A stretch of 64,000 nucleotides of DNA from the NCBI RefSeq assembly GCF_048268085.1, contig NZ_JBLWWF010000024.1, forward strand, positions 4,330 through 68,329. Direction: 5' to 3'. Of this stretch, positions 18,224 to 27,924 are shown piece after piece. A program made the translations under genes and the position numbers. Numbering within the stretch: the first letter of the stretch is position 1; every line of letters begins with the position of its first letter. The notes under the pieces are model-generated. The model made no database searches. It was not told the origin of the DNA and saw only the letters and a program-made list of their open reading frames with translations. Source of the stretch: Neptunicella sp048268085 (GTDB lineage: Bacteria > Pseudomonadota > Gammaproteobacteria > Enterobacterales > Alteromonadaceae).

Positions 18224-18260
18224 CAATCTAGAGGTTGTTTAACGCGTAGGAGAATAACTA

Positions 18261-18509
18261 ATGACTAATTTAGACAACTTAATTGCCTTTTTCGGTTGGT
18301 GTACGATGATCAACGCCGTTATCTTATTGTTTATTACCATCGTAATGCTCAGCTTTGGACCATTAATCAGTAAAATACAGAGCAAAATGTTTAACCTGCG
18401 TACCGACGCGCTAAACACTATTTATATGCAGTACTTGGCCAATTACAAACTCGCAATACTCGTTTTAAACCTGGTGCCTTATATCGCGTTAAAGATTATT
18501 AATGCATGA
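18261..18509 (+). CDS. DUF6868 family small membrane protein
   Basis: This 82-residue protein has two predicted membrane helices (about residues 15-35, INAVILLFITIVMLSFG, and 63-79, KLAILVLNLVPYIALKI). Between them lies a conserved loop (KMFNLRTDALNTIYMQYLAN). The whole length matches the DUF6868 type common in marine gammaproteobacteria. A strong TAGGAG ribosome binding site precedes the ATG. The function is unknown. It is convergent with the ROK kinase gene, 3 bases away. Confidence 0.8.
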   Translation: MTNLDNLIAFFGWCTMINAVILLFITIVMLSFGPLISKIQSKMFNLRTDALNTIYMQYLANYKLAILVLNLVPYIALKIINA

Positions 18510-18512
18510 AAA

Positions 18513-19388
18513 CTAATCCGGATTAACCAACACCGCCAGTGCACCATATAAACCGGATATATCATCGAGTTTTGGACGGACAATCACCTCGTCGAATGCC
18601 ACCGGACTACACAAATAACCCGCTAAACTTTGCTCAGTCAGTCGCCGGATATTCTCTACCAAACCGGCTTTAGCCATCACGCCTCCACCCAAAATAATCT
18701 TGTGCGGGCTCAAGGTTAATAACAGGTTATGGCACAAATGCGCAGTGGCTTGTGCTGTCACTTGCCAAGCCTGATGGGAATCGGACAATTGCTCTGCTGG
18801 TGCTCCCCAAATTTTAGCCATTGCACTGCCAGCAGCAAAACCTTCCACGCAACTGTCATGAAAAGGACAGGCACATTCTATCCCGTAAGGATTGGGTATT
18901 TGTAAATGTCCTATTTCCGGGTGTACCAAACCGTGTAAAGGTTGGCCGTTAATCACCACTCCCCCACCAATTCCGGTGCCAACGGTGATATACACTGCCA
19001 CTTCTGCCCCTTGGGCTGCCCCCCATAATGCTTCTGCCAAAGCGGCAGCATTAACATCGGTTTCTAACACCACCTGACAACCTAACCGGTCTTCAAGCAT
19101 GGATTTTATCGGAGTATTTGACCAATCCGGTTTGGGCGTTTGCGTGATACTGCCAAAGTGATGTGACGAAGGATTAAGATCGAGTGGACCAAAACAGGCC
19201 AGCCCCAACTGGGAAAAGGCATATCCTGCTTTGCGCTGGGTATCGAAATATTGCACCACTGCCTGTAATGTTTCCTCCGGCGTGGTTGTGGTGATCCGCT
19301 GCTGGGTTAGAATATTTTTTTCGCCATCCATGAGGGCACAATTAAACTTGGTACCCCCCGCTTCAATAACCGCATAAACCTCAGTCAT
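18513..19388 (-). CDS. ROK family sugar kinase (fructokinase-like)
   Basis: This 291-residue protein has the ROK features: an N-terminal phosphate loop (AVIEAGGTKFNCA), the catalytic ETDVNAAALAE, ITVGTGIGGG, and the zinc-binding HPEIGHLQI followed by CACPFHDSCVEG. The EAGGTKF loop resembles the fructokinase/mannokinase branch, so phosphorylation of fructose or a related hexose is likely. I choose the ATG at 19388, which overlaps the end of hldE by 8 bases, because the longer frame adds residues not typical of ROK proteins. It is probably co-transcribed with hldE. Confidence 0.82.
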   Translation of the reverse strand: MTEVYAVIEAGGTKFNCALMDGEKNILTQQRITTTTPEETLQAVVQYFDTQRKAGYAFSQLGLACFGPLDLNPSSHHFGSITQTPKPDWSNTPIKSMLEDRLGCQVVLETDVNAAALAEALWGAAQGAEVAVYITVGTGIGGGVVINGQPLHGLVHPEIGHLQIPNPYGIECACPFHDSCVEGFAAGSAMAKIWGAPAEQLSDSHQAWQVTAQATAHLCHNLLLTLSPHKIILGGGVMAKAGLVENIRRLTEQSLAGYLCSPVAFDEVIVRPKLDDISGLYGALAVLVNPD

Positions 19389-20802
19389 TGTTGCGGATCG
19401 ACCTGATGATTTCGGTAGTCGATACCCCGTCTTCAAAATTAAGTACTAATACTTCTCCGCCGTTGGCCCATACCTGTTTGCTGCCAGCAATGTCTTCAGC
19501 TTGATAATCACCACCTTTGACCAACACGTCGGGCAGAATTTCACTGATCACTCGTTCCGGGGTTTCTTCGCTAAAACTGAATACCCAATCGACCGACGCT
19601 AATCCCGCCAACACGGACATACGACGCTGGATGCCATTAACCGGACGTCCGGGTCCCTTGAGCGCTTTAACCGATTCATCGCTATTGACCGCAACAATCA
19701 AGCGATCCCCCAACTTGCAGGCATTTTCCAGATATGACACATGGCCTGCATGCAAAATATCAAAACAGCCATTGGTCATAACCACTTTTTCGCCGCGCAA
19801 CTTGGCTGCATTAACCGCAATTTTAAGTTGCTGCTCTGTCATCACGCCACGACCAATTTCAGATTCTGACGCCACCGCTATCGCTAATTCATTAACGCTC
19901 ACTGTCGAGGTGCCCAATTTACCTACCACCACTCCGGCAGCAGCATTGGCTATGGCGCAGGCATCAGGCCAACTGGCTCCGGCAGCTTTCGCTGTCGCCA
20001 AGGTCGCGATCACCGTATCACCGGCACCGGTTACGTCATAGACCTCTTTAGCTTTAGCCGGTAAATGCAGTTCTTGTGCATCGGGCCGAATAAAAGTCAT
20101 CCCTTTTTCGGAACGTGTCACCAACATCGCCTCAAATTGATATTTGACCGTCATGGCCTGTGCATTGGCAACCAATTGTTGTTCTGAATCAAAAGGCTCT
20201 GCAACTAAGGTAAATTCGGCCATATTCGGGGTAAGTAAGGAAGCCCCACGATACTTGGTAAAATCACTACCTTTAGGATCCACCACAACCGGAATATTTT
20301 TATCCCGCGCCAGCTGAATCAACTGTTGCACATGGCTTAAGCACCCTTTGGCATAATCGGACAAAATCACCACATCAATATCCGTTAATTGCTGGGCAAA
20401 CGCTTGTTGTAACGGCGTTTTATCCAGATCGGCAAAACTTTGTTCGAAATCCAGTCTAATCAACTGTTGATTGCGACTTAATACCCGCAGTTTGGTAATA
20501 GTGTCGTAGCCTGATTGGCGAATAAAATCACAATTAATACCCAGCGCTGTTAATTGGGTGCGCAGAGTTTCAGCGGCACTATCATCTCCGGTCATGCCTA
20601 ACAAAGTCACATTGGCCCCTAACGCGGCCACGTTTAACGCGACATTCGCTGCGCCGCCAGGACGCTCTTCACTGCTTTCAATTTTAACTACGGGTACTGG
20701 TGCTTCCGGAGAAATACGACCCGTTGGCCCTAACCAATAGCGATCAAGCATAATATCGCCAACGACTAATACATTAGCCTGTGAAAAATCAGGAAGTTGC
20801 AT
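19381..20802 (-). CDS. hldE: bifunctional heptose kinase / ADP-heptose synthase HldE
   Basis: This 473-residue HldE has two domains. Residues about 1-315 form a PfkB-type kinase (VVGDIMLDRYW, ERPGGAANVALN and the anion-hole motif TGAGDTVIA) that phosphorylates heptose-7-phosphate at C1. Residues about 335-473 form a nucleotidyltransferase (TNGCFDILHAGHVSYL with the HxGH motif, then VAVNSDES) that makes ADP-heptose. Together they supply the heptose of the LPS inner core. It is divergent from an LpxL-like gene, a pairing that suits LPS synthesis, and overlaps the ROK kinase gene downstream. Confidence 0.95.
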   Translation of the reverse strand: MQLPDFSQANVLVVGDIMLDRYWLGPTGRISPEAPVPVVKIESSEERPGGAANVALNVAALGANVTLLGMTGDDSAAETLRTQLTALGINCDFIRQSGYDTITKLRVLSRNQQLIRLDFEQSFADLDKTPLQQAFAQQLTDIDVVILSDYAKGCLSHVQQLIQLARDKNIPVVVDPKGSDFTKYRGASLLTPNMAEFTLVAEPFDSEQQLVANAQAMTVKYQFEAMLVTRSEKGMTFIRPDAQELHLPAKAKEVYDVTGAGDTVIATLATAKAAGASWPDACAIANAAAGVVVGKLGTSTVSVNELAIAVASESEIGRGVMTEQQLKIAVNAAKLRGEKVVMTNGCFDILHAGHVSYLENACKLGDRLIVAVNSDESVKALKGPGRPVNGIQRRMSVLAGLASVDWVFSFSEETPERVISEILPDVLVKGGDYQAEDIAGSKQVWANGGEVLVLNFEDGVSTTEIIRSIRNND

Positions 20803-20880
20803 AATGACCTATTTGATCCAGAGGTGAATATTCAGCGCTCAGTGTAACAAAGAACCTTTCTTGGCGTGAAGCAGTTATGT

Positions 20881-20909
20881 TTCGCACACCTCATGTGTTT
20901 GGGTATAAT
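20881..20909 (+). promoter_or_regulatory. sigma-70 type promoter for the lpxL-like gene
   Basis: TTCGCA (20881-20886) and a perfect TATAAT (20904-20909) are separated by 17 bases. The -10 box ends 29 bases before the TTG start at 20939, leaving a short leader. Confidence 0.75.
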
Positions 20910-20938
20910 AGCCGCAAATTTATTGTCTGGATTTTGCC

Positions 20939-21859
20939 TTGCACATTGTAAAACCTGTTTTTCAGTGGTCGTTTTTAGCGCCTAAATATTGGCTTACCTG
21001 GCTGGCCGTGTTTTTTTTATATCTGATTTCATGGCTCCCCTATCGCTTGCAGCTGGTGTTGGGCAAAGGGTTAGGTAATCTGTTAGGTAAGCTGTTGAAA
21101 AGTCGTCGTCACGTTGCCGAACGCAATTTGCAATTATGTTTGCCCGATATGCCAGAGCAACAACGGCAAAACATTTTGCATAAATCGATGCAAAATGCCG
21201 GTATCGCCTTACTTGAATCAGGTATGGGATGGTGGTGGCCTGATTGGCGGATTAGGAAACACTGCACAGTGGAAGGCTATGAACATGTGCAGGCTATACT
21301 GGATAAAGGTAAAGGTGTGTTTGCTTTAGCAATTCACAATATGAATCTGGAAATAAACTGTCGTGGCATGGGTATGACCCATCCAGCAGTGGTGTTTTAC
21401 CGCCGTCACAACAATCCGTTGATGGAATATTTTCAATATCATGGTCGTGCCCGTTCCAATAAGTTAATGATCCATAAAAAAGGGGTCGCAGAAATGATTT
21501 CATCGCTGGATAACGGTGATCTGTGCATCTATTTACCCGATCAGGATTATGGCCCTAAACGCTGTGAGTTTGTGCCTTATTTTGCAGTACCTGACACAGC
21601 CACCACCACAGGTACGATGATATTTGCGGAAAAGGCCAATTGTGAAACGGTGTTTTTGTTACCCTTGCGCACTGAACAGGGATATGTGATTAAATTTTTA
21701 CCCGGACTGGAGAACTTCCCTTCCGGGGACGATAAACAAGATGTGGCCAGAATCAATCGTAAGATTGAAGAAATGATAATGGTCGCTCCCGAACAATATC
21801 TATGGATGCATAAACGATTTAAAACCCGTCCCAAAGACAATAAGCAACCATTATATTAA
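20939..21859 (+). CDS. lpxL: lipid A late acyltransferase (LpxL/LpxM family)
   Basis: This 306-residue protein is close to E. coli LpxL over its whole length. It has an N-terminal membrane helix after PKYWLTWLAVFFLYL, and then RNLQLCLPDMPEQQR, ALLESGMGWWWPD, the catalytic HX4E motif (HNMNLE), YRRHNNPL, DQDYGPKRCEFVPYF and the ending MAPEQYLWMHKRFKTRP-like APEQYLWMHKRFKTRP. It transfers a secondary acyl chain to Kdo2-lipid IVA. The start codon is TTG, supported by alignment to the family N-terminus and by the promoter just upstream. I cannot tell LpxL from its paralogue LpxM with certainty. Confidence 0.9.
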   Translation: MHIVKPVFQWSFLAPKYWLTWLAVFFLYLISWLPYRLQLVLGKGLGNLLGKLLKSRRHVAERNLQLCLPDMPEQQRQNILHKSMQNAGIALLESGMGWWWPDWRIRKHCTVEGYEHVQAILDKGKGVFALAIHNMNLEINCRGMGMTHPAVVFYRRHNNPLMEYFQYHGRARSNKLMIHKKGVAEMISSLDNGDLCIYLPDQDYGPKRCEFVPYFAVPDTATTTGTMIFAEKANCETVFLLPLRTEQGYVIKFLPGLENFPSGDDKQDVARINRKIEEMIMVAPEQYLWMHKRFKTRPKDNKQPLY

Positions 21860-21889
21860 TATGTCCTACAGCAGTAATTAGGCGGAAAC

Positions 21890-22501
21890 ATGAGTACATC
21901 ATCCGAATTTAAATTTTGGGCAAAACATATTGGTCTCGCCGTGGCATTAATTGCCATTGCAGTATTGGTCCTGATTATTCATCAATACAATAGTAATAAA
22001 CCCGTGGCCGAAGGGCAGACCAAGTCCCGGGATCCAGCCCAAAATATGAGTCGGGTTTATTCTCAACACAGAATGTCATCTATCGAACCCATTAAAGAAG
22101 ATAAAGGTGACTTTGTATTAGATGTAAACACACCGGACAAACCCATTCAGGATCGGTTAAAACGGATGGAAAGCCTGCTTAAACCGGTGTCCGGACGCTG
22201 GGTTGGAGAACATAAATATCGGACCTTCAAAGCCGGTAGTACCCTGCGCGAAGCCATCACCGATTATGCCCAAAAAGAAGGGATGCAAGTGTTATGGGAA
22301 CTGGATCAGGACTTTATCATTAAAAATCACTTTCAGATGGAAGACACTATCGTTGGCTCGTTATTTAAAATCAGCCAGGCCATCGATGCGAGCTTCGATG
22401 GCAAAGTATTGGCGTACTTCTGTCCCAAACAACGAACCTTAGTGATTACCGAAACCGATACACCCTATTTAAGCAAAAATTGCTCTGTGGCTCGAGGTTA
22501 G
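21890..22501 (+). CDS. TcpQ-domain membrane-anchored protein
   Basis: This 203-residue protein has an N-terminal signal-anchor helix (IGLAVALIAIAVLVLII, residues about 14-30), a linker, and a C-terminal domain (about residues 108-190) resembling the toxin co-regulated pilus Q (TcpQ) domain: FKAGSTLREAITDYAQKEGM, VLWELDQDFIIKNHF and LVITETD. Such domains resemble secretin-associated or STN-like folds and occur in envelope assembly machines. It lies 30 bases after lpxL, so it probably shares its transcript. No pilus genes are nearby and the function is unknown. Confidence 0.7.
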   Translation: MSTSSEFKFWAKHIGLAVALIAIAVLVLIIHQYNSNKPVAEGQTKSRDPAQNMSRVYSQHRMSSIEPIKEDKGDFVLDVNTPDKPIQDRLKRMESLLKPVSGRWVGEHKYRTFKAGSTLREAITDYAQKEGMQVLWELDQDFIIKNHFQMEDTIVGSLFKISQAIDASFDGKVLAYFCPKQRTLVITETDTPYLSKNCSVARG

Positions 22502-22513
22502 ACACCGTTGAGC

Positions 22514-25402
22514 CTAGCTCGATGTTGATCCGTGATCATCACCGCTTTTACGCATATACACCGACTCAGCCAGATACTTGTTCCAAATCTGGCTAACTGA
22601 CTGACGTAATTGATCAAAGCGCCCGGAATGTTCGACTATTTGTTTATTCTGCAGGGCCAGATGATGACCTAAATTGCGATATTCCAAGTAAGCATCTATC
22701 AATTGTTGGGCTTCTTCCGGTTCCACTAAGCCCACTTCAATAAGGCCTTCAATAATGCGGACATTATCTGGCCAGCGAATTAGTCCGCTATGCTGATGAC
22801 TGTAGGCCAACACCATATACTGCACAAAAAATTCAATATCCGCGATCCCGCCTTCATCCTGTTTTAAATCAAAGCTGTCTTGCTTGCTTTTGGATAAATG
22901 GCGACGCATCTTTTCGCGCATTTCAACCACGGCCGTCGTCAGGTCGGTGAGATCTCGTGGTCTGGATAATATCTCATGGCGAATATTAGCCAGTTTGATT
23001 GCTAAATCCGTTTCGCCAAATATAAAGCGACTGCGCACTAAAGCCTGATGTTCCCAGGTCCACGCTTCTTCCCGTTGATATTGGGCAAAACTATCTACAT
23101 GGCACACCAACATGCCCGAGTTCCCCGATGGACGTAAGCGTAAATCCACTTCATATAATTCTCCGGAGGCGGTTTTGGTGGCAAACAAATGCATGATCCG
23201 CTGAGCCAAGCGAATATAAAACTGTCTGGATTCAATGGGTTTAACGCCATCGGTTAATTCATTACCGGGGCAGTTTTGCACAAAGACTAAATCCAGATCG
23301 GACCCGTAACCCAGTTCAATGCCGCCTAGTTTACCGTAGCCAAGCACCGCAAAATTGCGTTGTTCTGCCGAGGCTCCTTGAGGTAAACCGTGTTTTTCGA
23401 CCATTTGCTCCCAGGCCAACAACACCGTCTGATTAATAATGGCCTCAGCCAAATAGGTCAGATGATCACTGACCTTCATCACCGGCAAGGCTCCGGTCAC
23501 GTCGGCCGCCGCAATTTTTAGCTGTTGAGTAAGCTTAAACTGCCGCAAGGTTTCCATCTGCAATTCGAGATCGTCCGGTGAAATACGCAACATAAACTGA
23601 CGTAGTTCATCCGGATAAGCCCGTAAGTCAGTGGTTTGATACAAACTGGCCGGATTAAGTAATTCGTCCAATAACAATGGAAAACGACTCAGCTGTTCTG
23701 CAATCCACGGGCTGGCATTACACAAGCGAATGAGCTGCTGCATGGCACCCGGATTTTCTACCAACAGCTCCAGATAAGCAGTGCGTCGACAGATGGACTT
23801 AATCACTTGAAATAACCGTTGCAATAACTGGCTATAATCCTCCGTTTTGGTGTGTAACGCGGTATGTAAAATCGCTGGCATCAATTTATCTAATGATTCT
23901 CGCCCTCGCTGTCCAATCGGACGATGCTGCATTTCCTCACGAAAATCAGCATAAAAAGGCCAGAAAGCCTGAATATCCTCTTCAGATAAACAATCTTGCA
24001 AGATAGGCATGGCTTCTTGCATATCCAAAGACAACGTCCATAAGTCAGCCAACTCCATCCATTCGGGTTGTTCCTGATGCTGTGCTTCTTCACCAATTAA
24101 CAATTTAAATTGCTGGCTTATCAGCTGCATTTTTTCATTTAGATGGGTTAAAAAGTCCTCGTAATGGTTAAACCCCATCACATGAGCCAGGCGCGTCTGC
24201 TCTAAATGCTCACTAGGCAATTGCTGGGTTTGCTGATCGGCAAACTGTTGTAACGATTGCTCAACCTTACGCAGAAACAGGTAACATTGGCGTATTTGAA
24301 TGACGTCTTCTTTGGGCAGTAAATCCGCGTCTTGCAATGCCTGCAACGTTTTTAATAAAGACTGTTGTTGCAAAGCAGGAATACGCCCGCCGCGGATCAA
24401 TTGCAGGCTCTGCACCACAAATTCCACCTCACGAATACCGCCCTGCCCCAACTTAATATTGCCATGCAACCCACGTCGACGAACTTCCTGACTGATCAGG
24501 CGTTTCATTTTTCGCAATGCTTCAATAGCACCAAAGTCAATATATCGGCGGTAAACGAATGGCTGCAATATATGCATTAACTCGTCGCTATACGGACCAT
24601 CAGGATTAATCACCCGGCCTTTAACCATTGCATAACGTTCCCAATCCCGTCCCTGATCCTGATAATAATCTTCAAACGCGGCAAAATGACTGACCAAAGC
24701 GCCACTGTCACCATATGGACGCAAGCGCATATCCACTCGAAATACTTGCCCATCGACGGTAATTTGATGCAACGCGCCAATCAATTTTTGAGCTAGCTTA
24801 ATAAAGAATTGCTGGTGCTCGGTGCTGCGCTTGCCGTTATCAATTTCACCATTTTCGGGATAGACAAAAATCAGATCGATGTCGGAGGAAAAATTCAGTT
24901 CATTACCGCCTAGTTTGCCCATGCCCATAATTAACATTGGCTGCTGACCAAACTCACCTTGCGGAAAGCCTAATTTTTGCCCCTGTTGCTGATATAACCA
25001 ATGATAAGCTTGGCTAATCAGAGCATTGGCCAAATCGGAAACCTGTTCAAGTGATGATTCAATGGTTTGTTTATTGAGTAAGTCACGCCACCCAATATGC
25101 ACCATGTAAGTACGTCTAAATTGACGTAAAACCTGATGAAAGTCAGCTTCATGGTTAACATCGGCCAATCGCTCGGACAATAACGCAGCATAATCAAAAT
25201 AATGTTGCTGCAACTGCCCAGCAGATAACATCAATTCAACAATAGTCAGATCGGCCAAACAAGCATCGGCGATAAAATCACTTAAGGCAAAAATAGCTTT
25301 AAGATCATCCCGGTACTGATTTAGCCAATCTGCTTGCGGGTATTTATCCAGTAATTTTTGCCACGCCGATTCGGCGGTTTGCTCCATTACATCAGGCAAC
25401 AT
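22514..25402 (-). CDS. glnE: bifunctional glutamine synthetase adenylyltransferase/deadenylase
   Basis: GlnE modifies glutamine synthetase in response to nitrogen status. The protein (962 residues from the ATG) carries the two expected nucleotidyltransferase domains: the N-terminal deadenylylase GMGKLGGNELNFSSDIDLIF and the C-terminal adenylylase GYGKLGGIELGYGSDLDLVF, each with a GS-x-D-x-D metal site and separated by a helical regulatory region. I use the ATG at 25402 with GGAG 9 bases upstream; the longer frame would need a TTG start. It is convergent with the TcpQ gene. Confidence 0.93.
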   Translation of the reverse strand: MLPDVMEQTAESAWQKLLDKYPQADWLNQYRDDLKAIFALSDFIADACLADLTIVELMLSAGQLQQHYFDYAALLSERLADVNHEADFHQVLRQFRRTYMVHIGWRDLLNKQTIESSLEQVSDLANALISQAYHWLYQQQGQKLGFPQGEFGQQPMLIMGMGKLGGNELNFSSDIDLIFVYPENGEIDNGKRSTEHQQFFIKLAQKLIGALHQITVDGQVFRVDMRLRPYGDSGALVSHFAAFEDYYQDQGRDWERYAMVKGRVINPDGPYSDELMHILQPFVYRRYIDFGAIEALRKMKRLISQEVRRRGLHGNIKLGQGGIREVEFVVQSLQLIRGGRIPALQQQSLLKTLQALQDADLLPKEDVIQIRQCYLFLRKVEQSLQQFADQQTQQLPSEHLEQTRLAHVMGFNHYEDFLTHLNEKMQLISQQFKLLIGEEAQHQEQPEWMELADLWTLSLDMQEAMPILQDCLSEEDIQAFWPFYADFREEMQHRPIGQRGRESLDKLMPAILHTALHTKTEDYSQLLQRLFQVIKSICRRTAYLELLVENPGAMQQLIRLCNASPWIAEQLSRFPLLLDELLNPASLYQTTDLRAYPDELRQFMLRISPDDLELQMETLRQFKLTQQLKIAAADVTGALPVMKVSDHLTYLAEAIINQTVLLAWEQMVEKHGLPQGASAEQRNFAVLGYGKLGGIELGYGSDLDLVFVQNCPGNELTDGVKPIESRQFYIRLAQRIMHLFATKTASGELYEVDLRLRPSGNSGMLVCHVDSFAQYQREEAWTWEHQALVRSRFIFGETDLAIKLANIRHEILSRPRDLTDLTTAVVEMREKMRRHLSKSKQDSFDLKQDEGGIADIEFFVQYMVLAYSHQHSGLIRWPDNVRIIEGLIEVGLVEPEEAQQLIDAYLEYRNLGHHLALQNKQIVEHSGRFDQLRQSVSQIWNKYLAESVYMRKSGDDHGSTSS

Positions 25403-25477
25403 TAACAACAACTCCAAAGCGTTCCATTGATTAAATATCAGGCCTCATTAGTAACACAAAAATTCTAATATCATGTT

Positions 25478-25762
25478 TTACTTAACCTTCAGGATAGAGA
25501 TTAAACTAATTGTTCCTGTAATCAGAGCCAATTTTTGCTCACGGCTCAACTTTTTCACGGCCATTTCAGCTTTAGTTGCCTCACTGCGATTGCCCACTTC
25601 AATGCAATAAACTTGCTGTAACGGCCCTTTGCCTTTTAATGCTTTAGCCGCTTTATTGCCACCCGTTTGATGCTCTTGAAAGCGTCGTACCGGATCGGTG
25701 CTAATTCCGGTATATAACTGGCCTAATCGATTTTTAATAATATATAAGTGCCAAATGCTCAC
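25478..25762 (-). CDS. GIY-YIG domain protein (YhbQ/UPF0213 type)
   Basis: This 94-residue protein is a single GIY-YIG domain: LYIIKNRLGQLYTGISTD carries the two strand motifs, followed by RRFQEHQTGGNKAAKALKGK and the catalytic glutamate in SEATKAEMAVKKLS. E. coli YhbQ of this size has DNA nuclease activity in vitro; the cellular role is unclear. It starts with GTG, with AAGG about 8 bases upstream. It is on the same strand as glnE but 75 bases away. Confidence 0.85.
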   Translation of the reverse strand: MSIWHLYIIKNRLGQLYTGISTDPVRRFQEHQTGGNKAAKALKGKGPLQQVYCIEVGNRSEATKAEMAVKKLSREQKLALITGTISLISILKVK

Positions 25763-25915
25763 TTAACTGCCTTAATTTAATTGAAAAAATACATCATAAC
25801 GGAATTTGATTAAGCCATTACAGATAGATGAAATATATCCACAATTACTGCGAAACCTCGAAAAAAATGCGAGAATCCGTTCTATACCGATCCTGTATTC
25901 TGCTAAGGAAACAAC

Positions 25916-27034
25916 ATGCAAACAATGAAAACCCGCGCAGCCGTTGCTTGGGAAGCTGGCAAACCATTATCAATTGAAGAAGTGGATCTACAGTTACCGC
26001 AAAAAGGGGAAGTACTGGTCAAGATCATCGCCACGGGTGTGTGTCATACCGATGCGTTTACCCTGTCTGGCGAAGATCCTGAAGGCATTTTTCCGGCAAT
26101 TTTAGGCCATGAAGGCGCGGGCATCGTATTACAAGTAGGTGAAGGTGTTACGTCCGTTGAAGTGGGCGATCACGTTATTCCGCTATACACCCCGGAATGC
26201 GGCGAATGTAAATTTTGTTTATCGGGTAAAACCAATTTATGTCAGGCGATTAGAACCACTCAAGGCAAAGGTTTAATGCCCGATGGCACCAGCCGTTTCA
26301 GCAAAAATGGCCAGCCTATTTTTCATTATATGGGCACCTCAACATTTGCCGAACATACCGTGGTGCCAGAAATCGCGCTGGCAAAAATCCCCAAAGAAGC
26401 GCCACTGGAAAAAGTCTGTTTGTTAGGTTGTGGTGTCACCACCGGAATGGGAGCCGTCACCAATGCCGCTAACGTACAAGAAGGCGACACCGTTGCGGTT
26501 TTCGGATTGGGTGGAATTGGTTTATCGGTGTTAATTGGCGCGGTAATGGCCAAAGCTGGCCGTATTATTGCCATTGATGTCAATGAAGATAAGTTCGAGA
26601 TAGCCAGGCAACTGGGTGCCACCGATGTGGTTAACCCAAAAGATTATGATAAATCCATTCAGGAGGTCATTGTGGATATGACCGACGGTGGTGTCGATTA
26701 TTCCTTTGAATGTATCGGTAACGTCAATGTAATGCGCTCAGCACTGGAATGTTGCCACAAAGGTTGGGGCGAATCGGTGATTATCGGTGTGGCTGGCGCC
26801 GGACAAGAAATTTCTACTCGCCCATTTCAATTGGTTACCGGACGAGTATGGCGCGGCACCGCCTTTGGTGGTGTAAAAGGTCGTAGCCAGTTACCGGATT
26901 ACGTGCAGCGTTATTTGAATGGCGAATTTGAGCTGGATACCTTTATTACCCATACCATGGAACTGGATGAGATTAACCAGGCATTCGACTTGATGCATGA
27001 AGGTAAATCAATCCGCAGCGTTGTCCATTTTTAA
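25916..27034 (+). CDS. frmA: S-(hydroxymethyl)glutathione dehydrogenase (class III ADH)
   Basis: This 372-residue zinc alcohol dehydrogenase oxidises S-hydroxymethylglutathione in formaldehyde detoxification. Catalytic zinc ligands are visible in TGVCHTD and GHEGAG, the structural zinc site in CGECKFCLSGKTNLC, and the Rossmann motif in VFGLGGIGLSVLIG. The full length and the ending KSIRSVVHF match class III enzymes. It is followed 25 bases later by fghA, the next enzyme of the pathway. No frmR repressor gene is present nearby. Confidence 0.95.
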   Translation: MQTMKTRAAVAWEAGKPLSIEEVDLQLPQKGEVLVKIIATGVCHTDAFTLSGEDPEGIFPAILGHEGAGIVLQVGEGVTSVEVGDHVIPLYTPECGECKFCLSGKTNLCQAIRTTQGKGLMPDGTSRFSKNGQPIFHYMGTSTFAEHTVVPEIALAKIPKEAPLEKVCLLGCGVTTGMGAVTNAANVQEGDTVAVFGLGGIGLSVLIGAVMAKAGRIIAIDVNEDKFEIARQLGATDVVNPKDYDKSIQEVIVDMTDGGVDYSFECIGNVNVMRSALECCHKGWGESVIIGVAGAGQEISTRPFQLVTGRVWRGTAFGGVKGRSQLPDYVQRYLNGEFELDTFITHTMELDEINQAFDLMHEGKSIRSVVHF

Positions 27035-27059
27035 GTTGACGCCAGATTAAGGAATGCGC

Positions 27060-27905
27060 ATGAACCAGCTTGAACAACTTTCCTCCAGTAAGTTATTTGG
27101 TGGATGGCAAAACCAGTATCAGCATCAATCCAGTTCACTCAACTGTACCATGCGTTTTTCAGTGTACTTGCCACCTCAGGCCAAGACTGATCAGCGGCTA
27201 CCGGTACTTTACTGGTTATCGGGCTTAACTTGCACCGATGAAAATTTTGTCACCAAAGCAGGCGCCCAACGCGTCGCCGCGGAATTGGGACTAGTATTGG
27301 TCATTCCAGATACCAGTCCTCGCGGTGATGATGTACCTGATAATGACGCTTACGATTTAGGTAAAGGGGCCGGATTTTATCTCAATGCAACTCAACCGCC
27401 ATGGAATAGCCATTATCATATGTATGACTATATCGTGACGGAATTACCGGCCTTGATTGCGGCAAATTTTAATGTCCGTGACAAAGCGGCGATTGCGGGT
27501 CATTCAATGGGCGGGCACGGGGCGCTGGTGATTGCGTTAGCCAATCAGCAAAAATACACGTCGGTTTCGGCTTTCGCACCAATTGTTAACCCAATGGCGT
27601 GCCCTTGGGGACAAAAAGCCTTTAGCCACTATTTGGGTGAGGACAAAAGTCAATGGCAGCAATACGATGCTTGTCATTTATTGCAGCAACAGGGCGGCAT
27701 TTTGAAAATGCCGATGAAAATAGACCAAGGGTTGGCGGATAACTTTTTAGACTCACAATCTTTAACTCGGCCACTGCAAGCCCTGTGTGATAAGACTCAA
27801 TATCCAGCGGATTTCGGCTATCACGAGGACTATGATCATAGCTATTTCTTTATTAGCAGCTTTATTGAAGCGCATCTGCGTTTTCATTATCAACATTTAA
27901 AATAG
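27060..27905 (+). CDS. fghA: S-formylglutathione hydrolase
   Basis: This 281-residue serine hydrolase splits S-formylglutathione into formate and glutathione, completing the pathway begun by FrmA. It has the family segments LYWLSGLTCTDENFVTKAG, DTSPRGDDVPD, the nucleophile elbow GHSMGGHGAL, FAPIVNP and the histidine region YHEDYDHSYFFI. I use the ATG at 27060, preceded by AAGGA at 6 bases; an in-frame ATG six bases earlier lies against that site. Confidence 0.94.
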   Translation: MNQLEQLSSSKLFGGWQNQYQHQSSSLNCTMRFSVYLPPQAKTDQRLPVLYWLSGLTCTDENFVTKAGAQRVAAELGLVLVIPDTSPRGDDVPDNDAYDLGKGAGFYLNATQPPWNSHYHMYDYIVTELPALIAANFNVRDKAAIAGHSMGGHGALVIALANQQKYTSVSAFAPIVNPMACPWGQKAFSHYLGEDKSQWQQYDACHLLQQQGGILKMPMKIDQGLADNFLDSQSLTRPLQALCDKTQYPADFGYHEDYDHSYFFISSFIEAHLRFHYQHLK

Positions 27906-27924
27906 CCATTGTTTTTTTGGCAAA

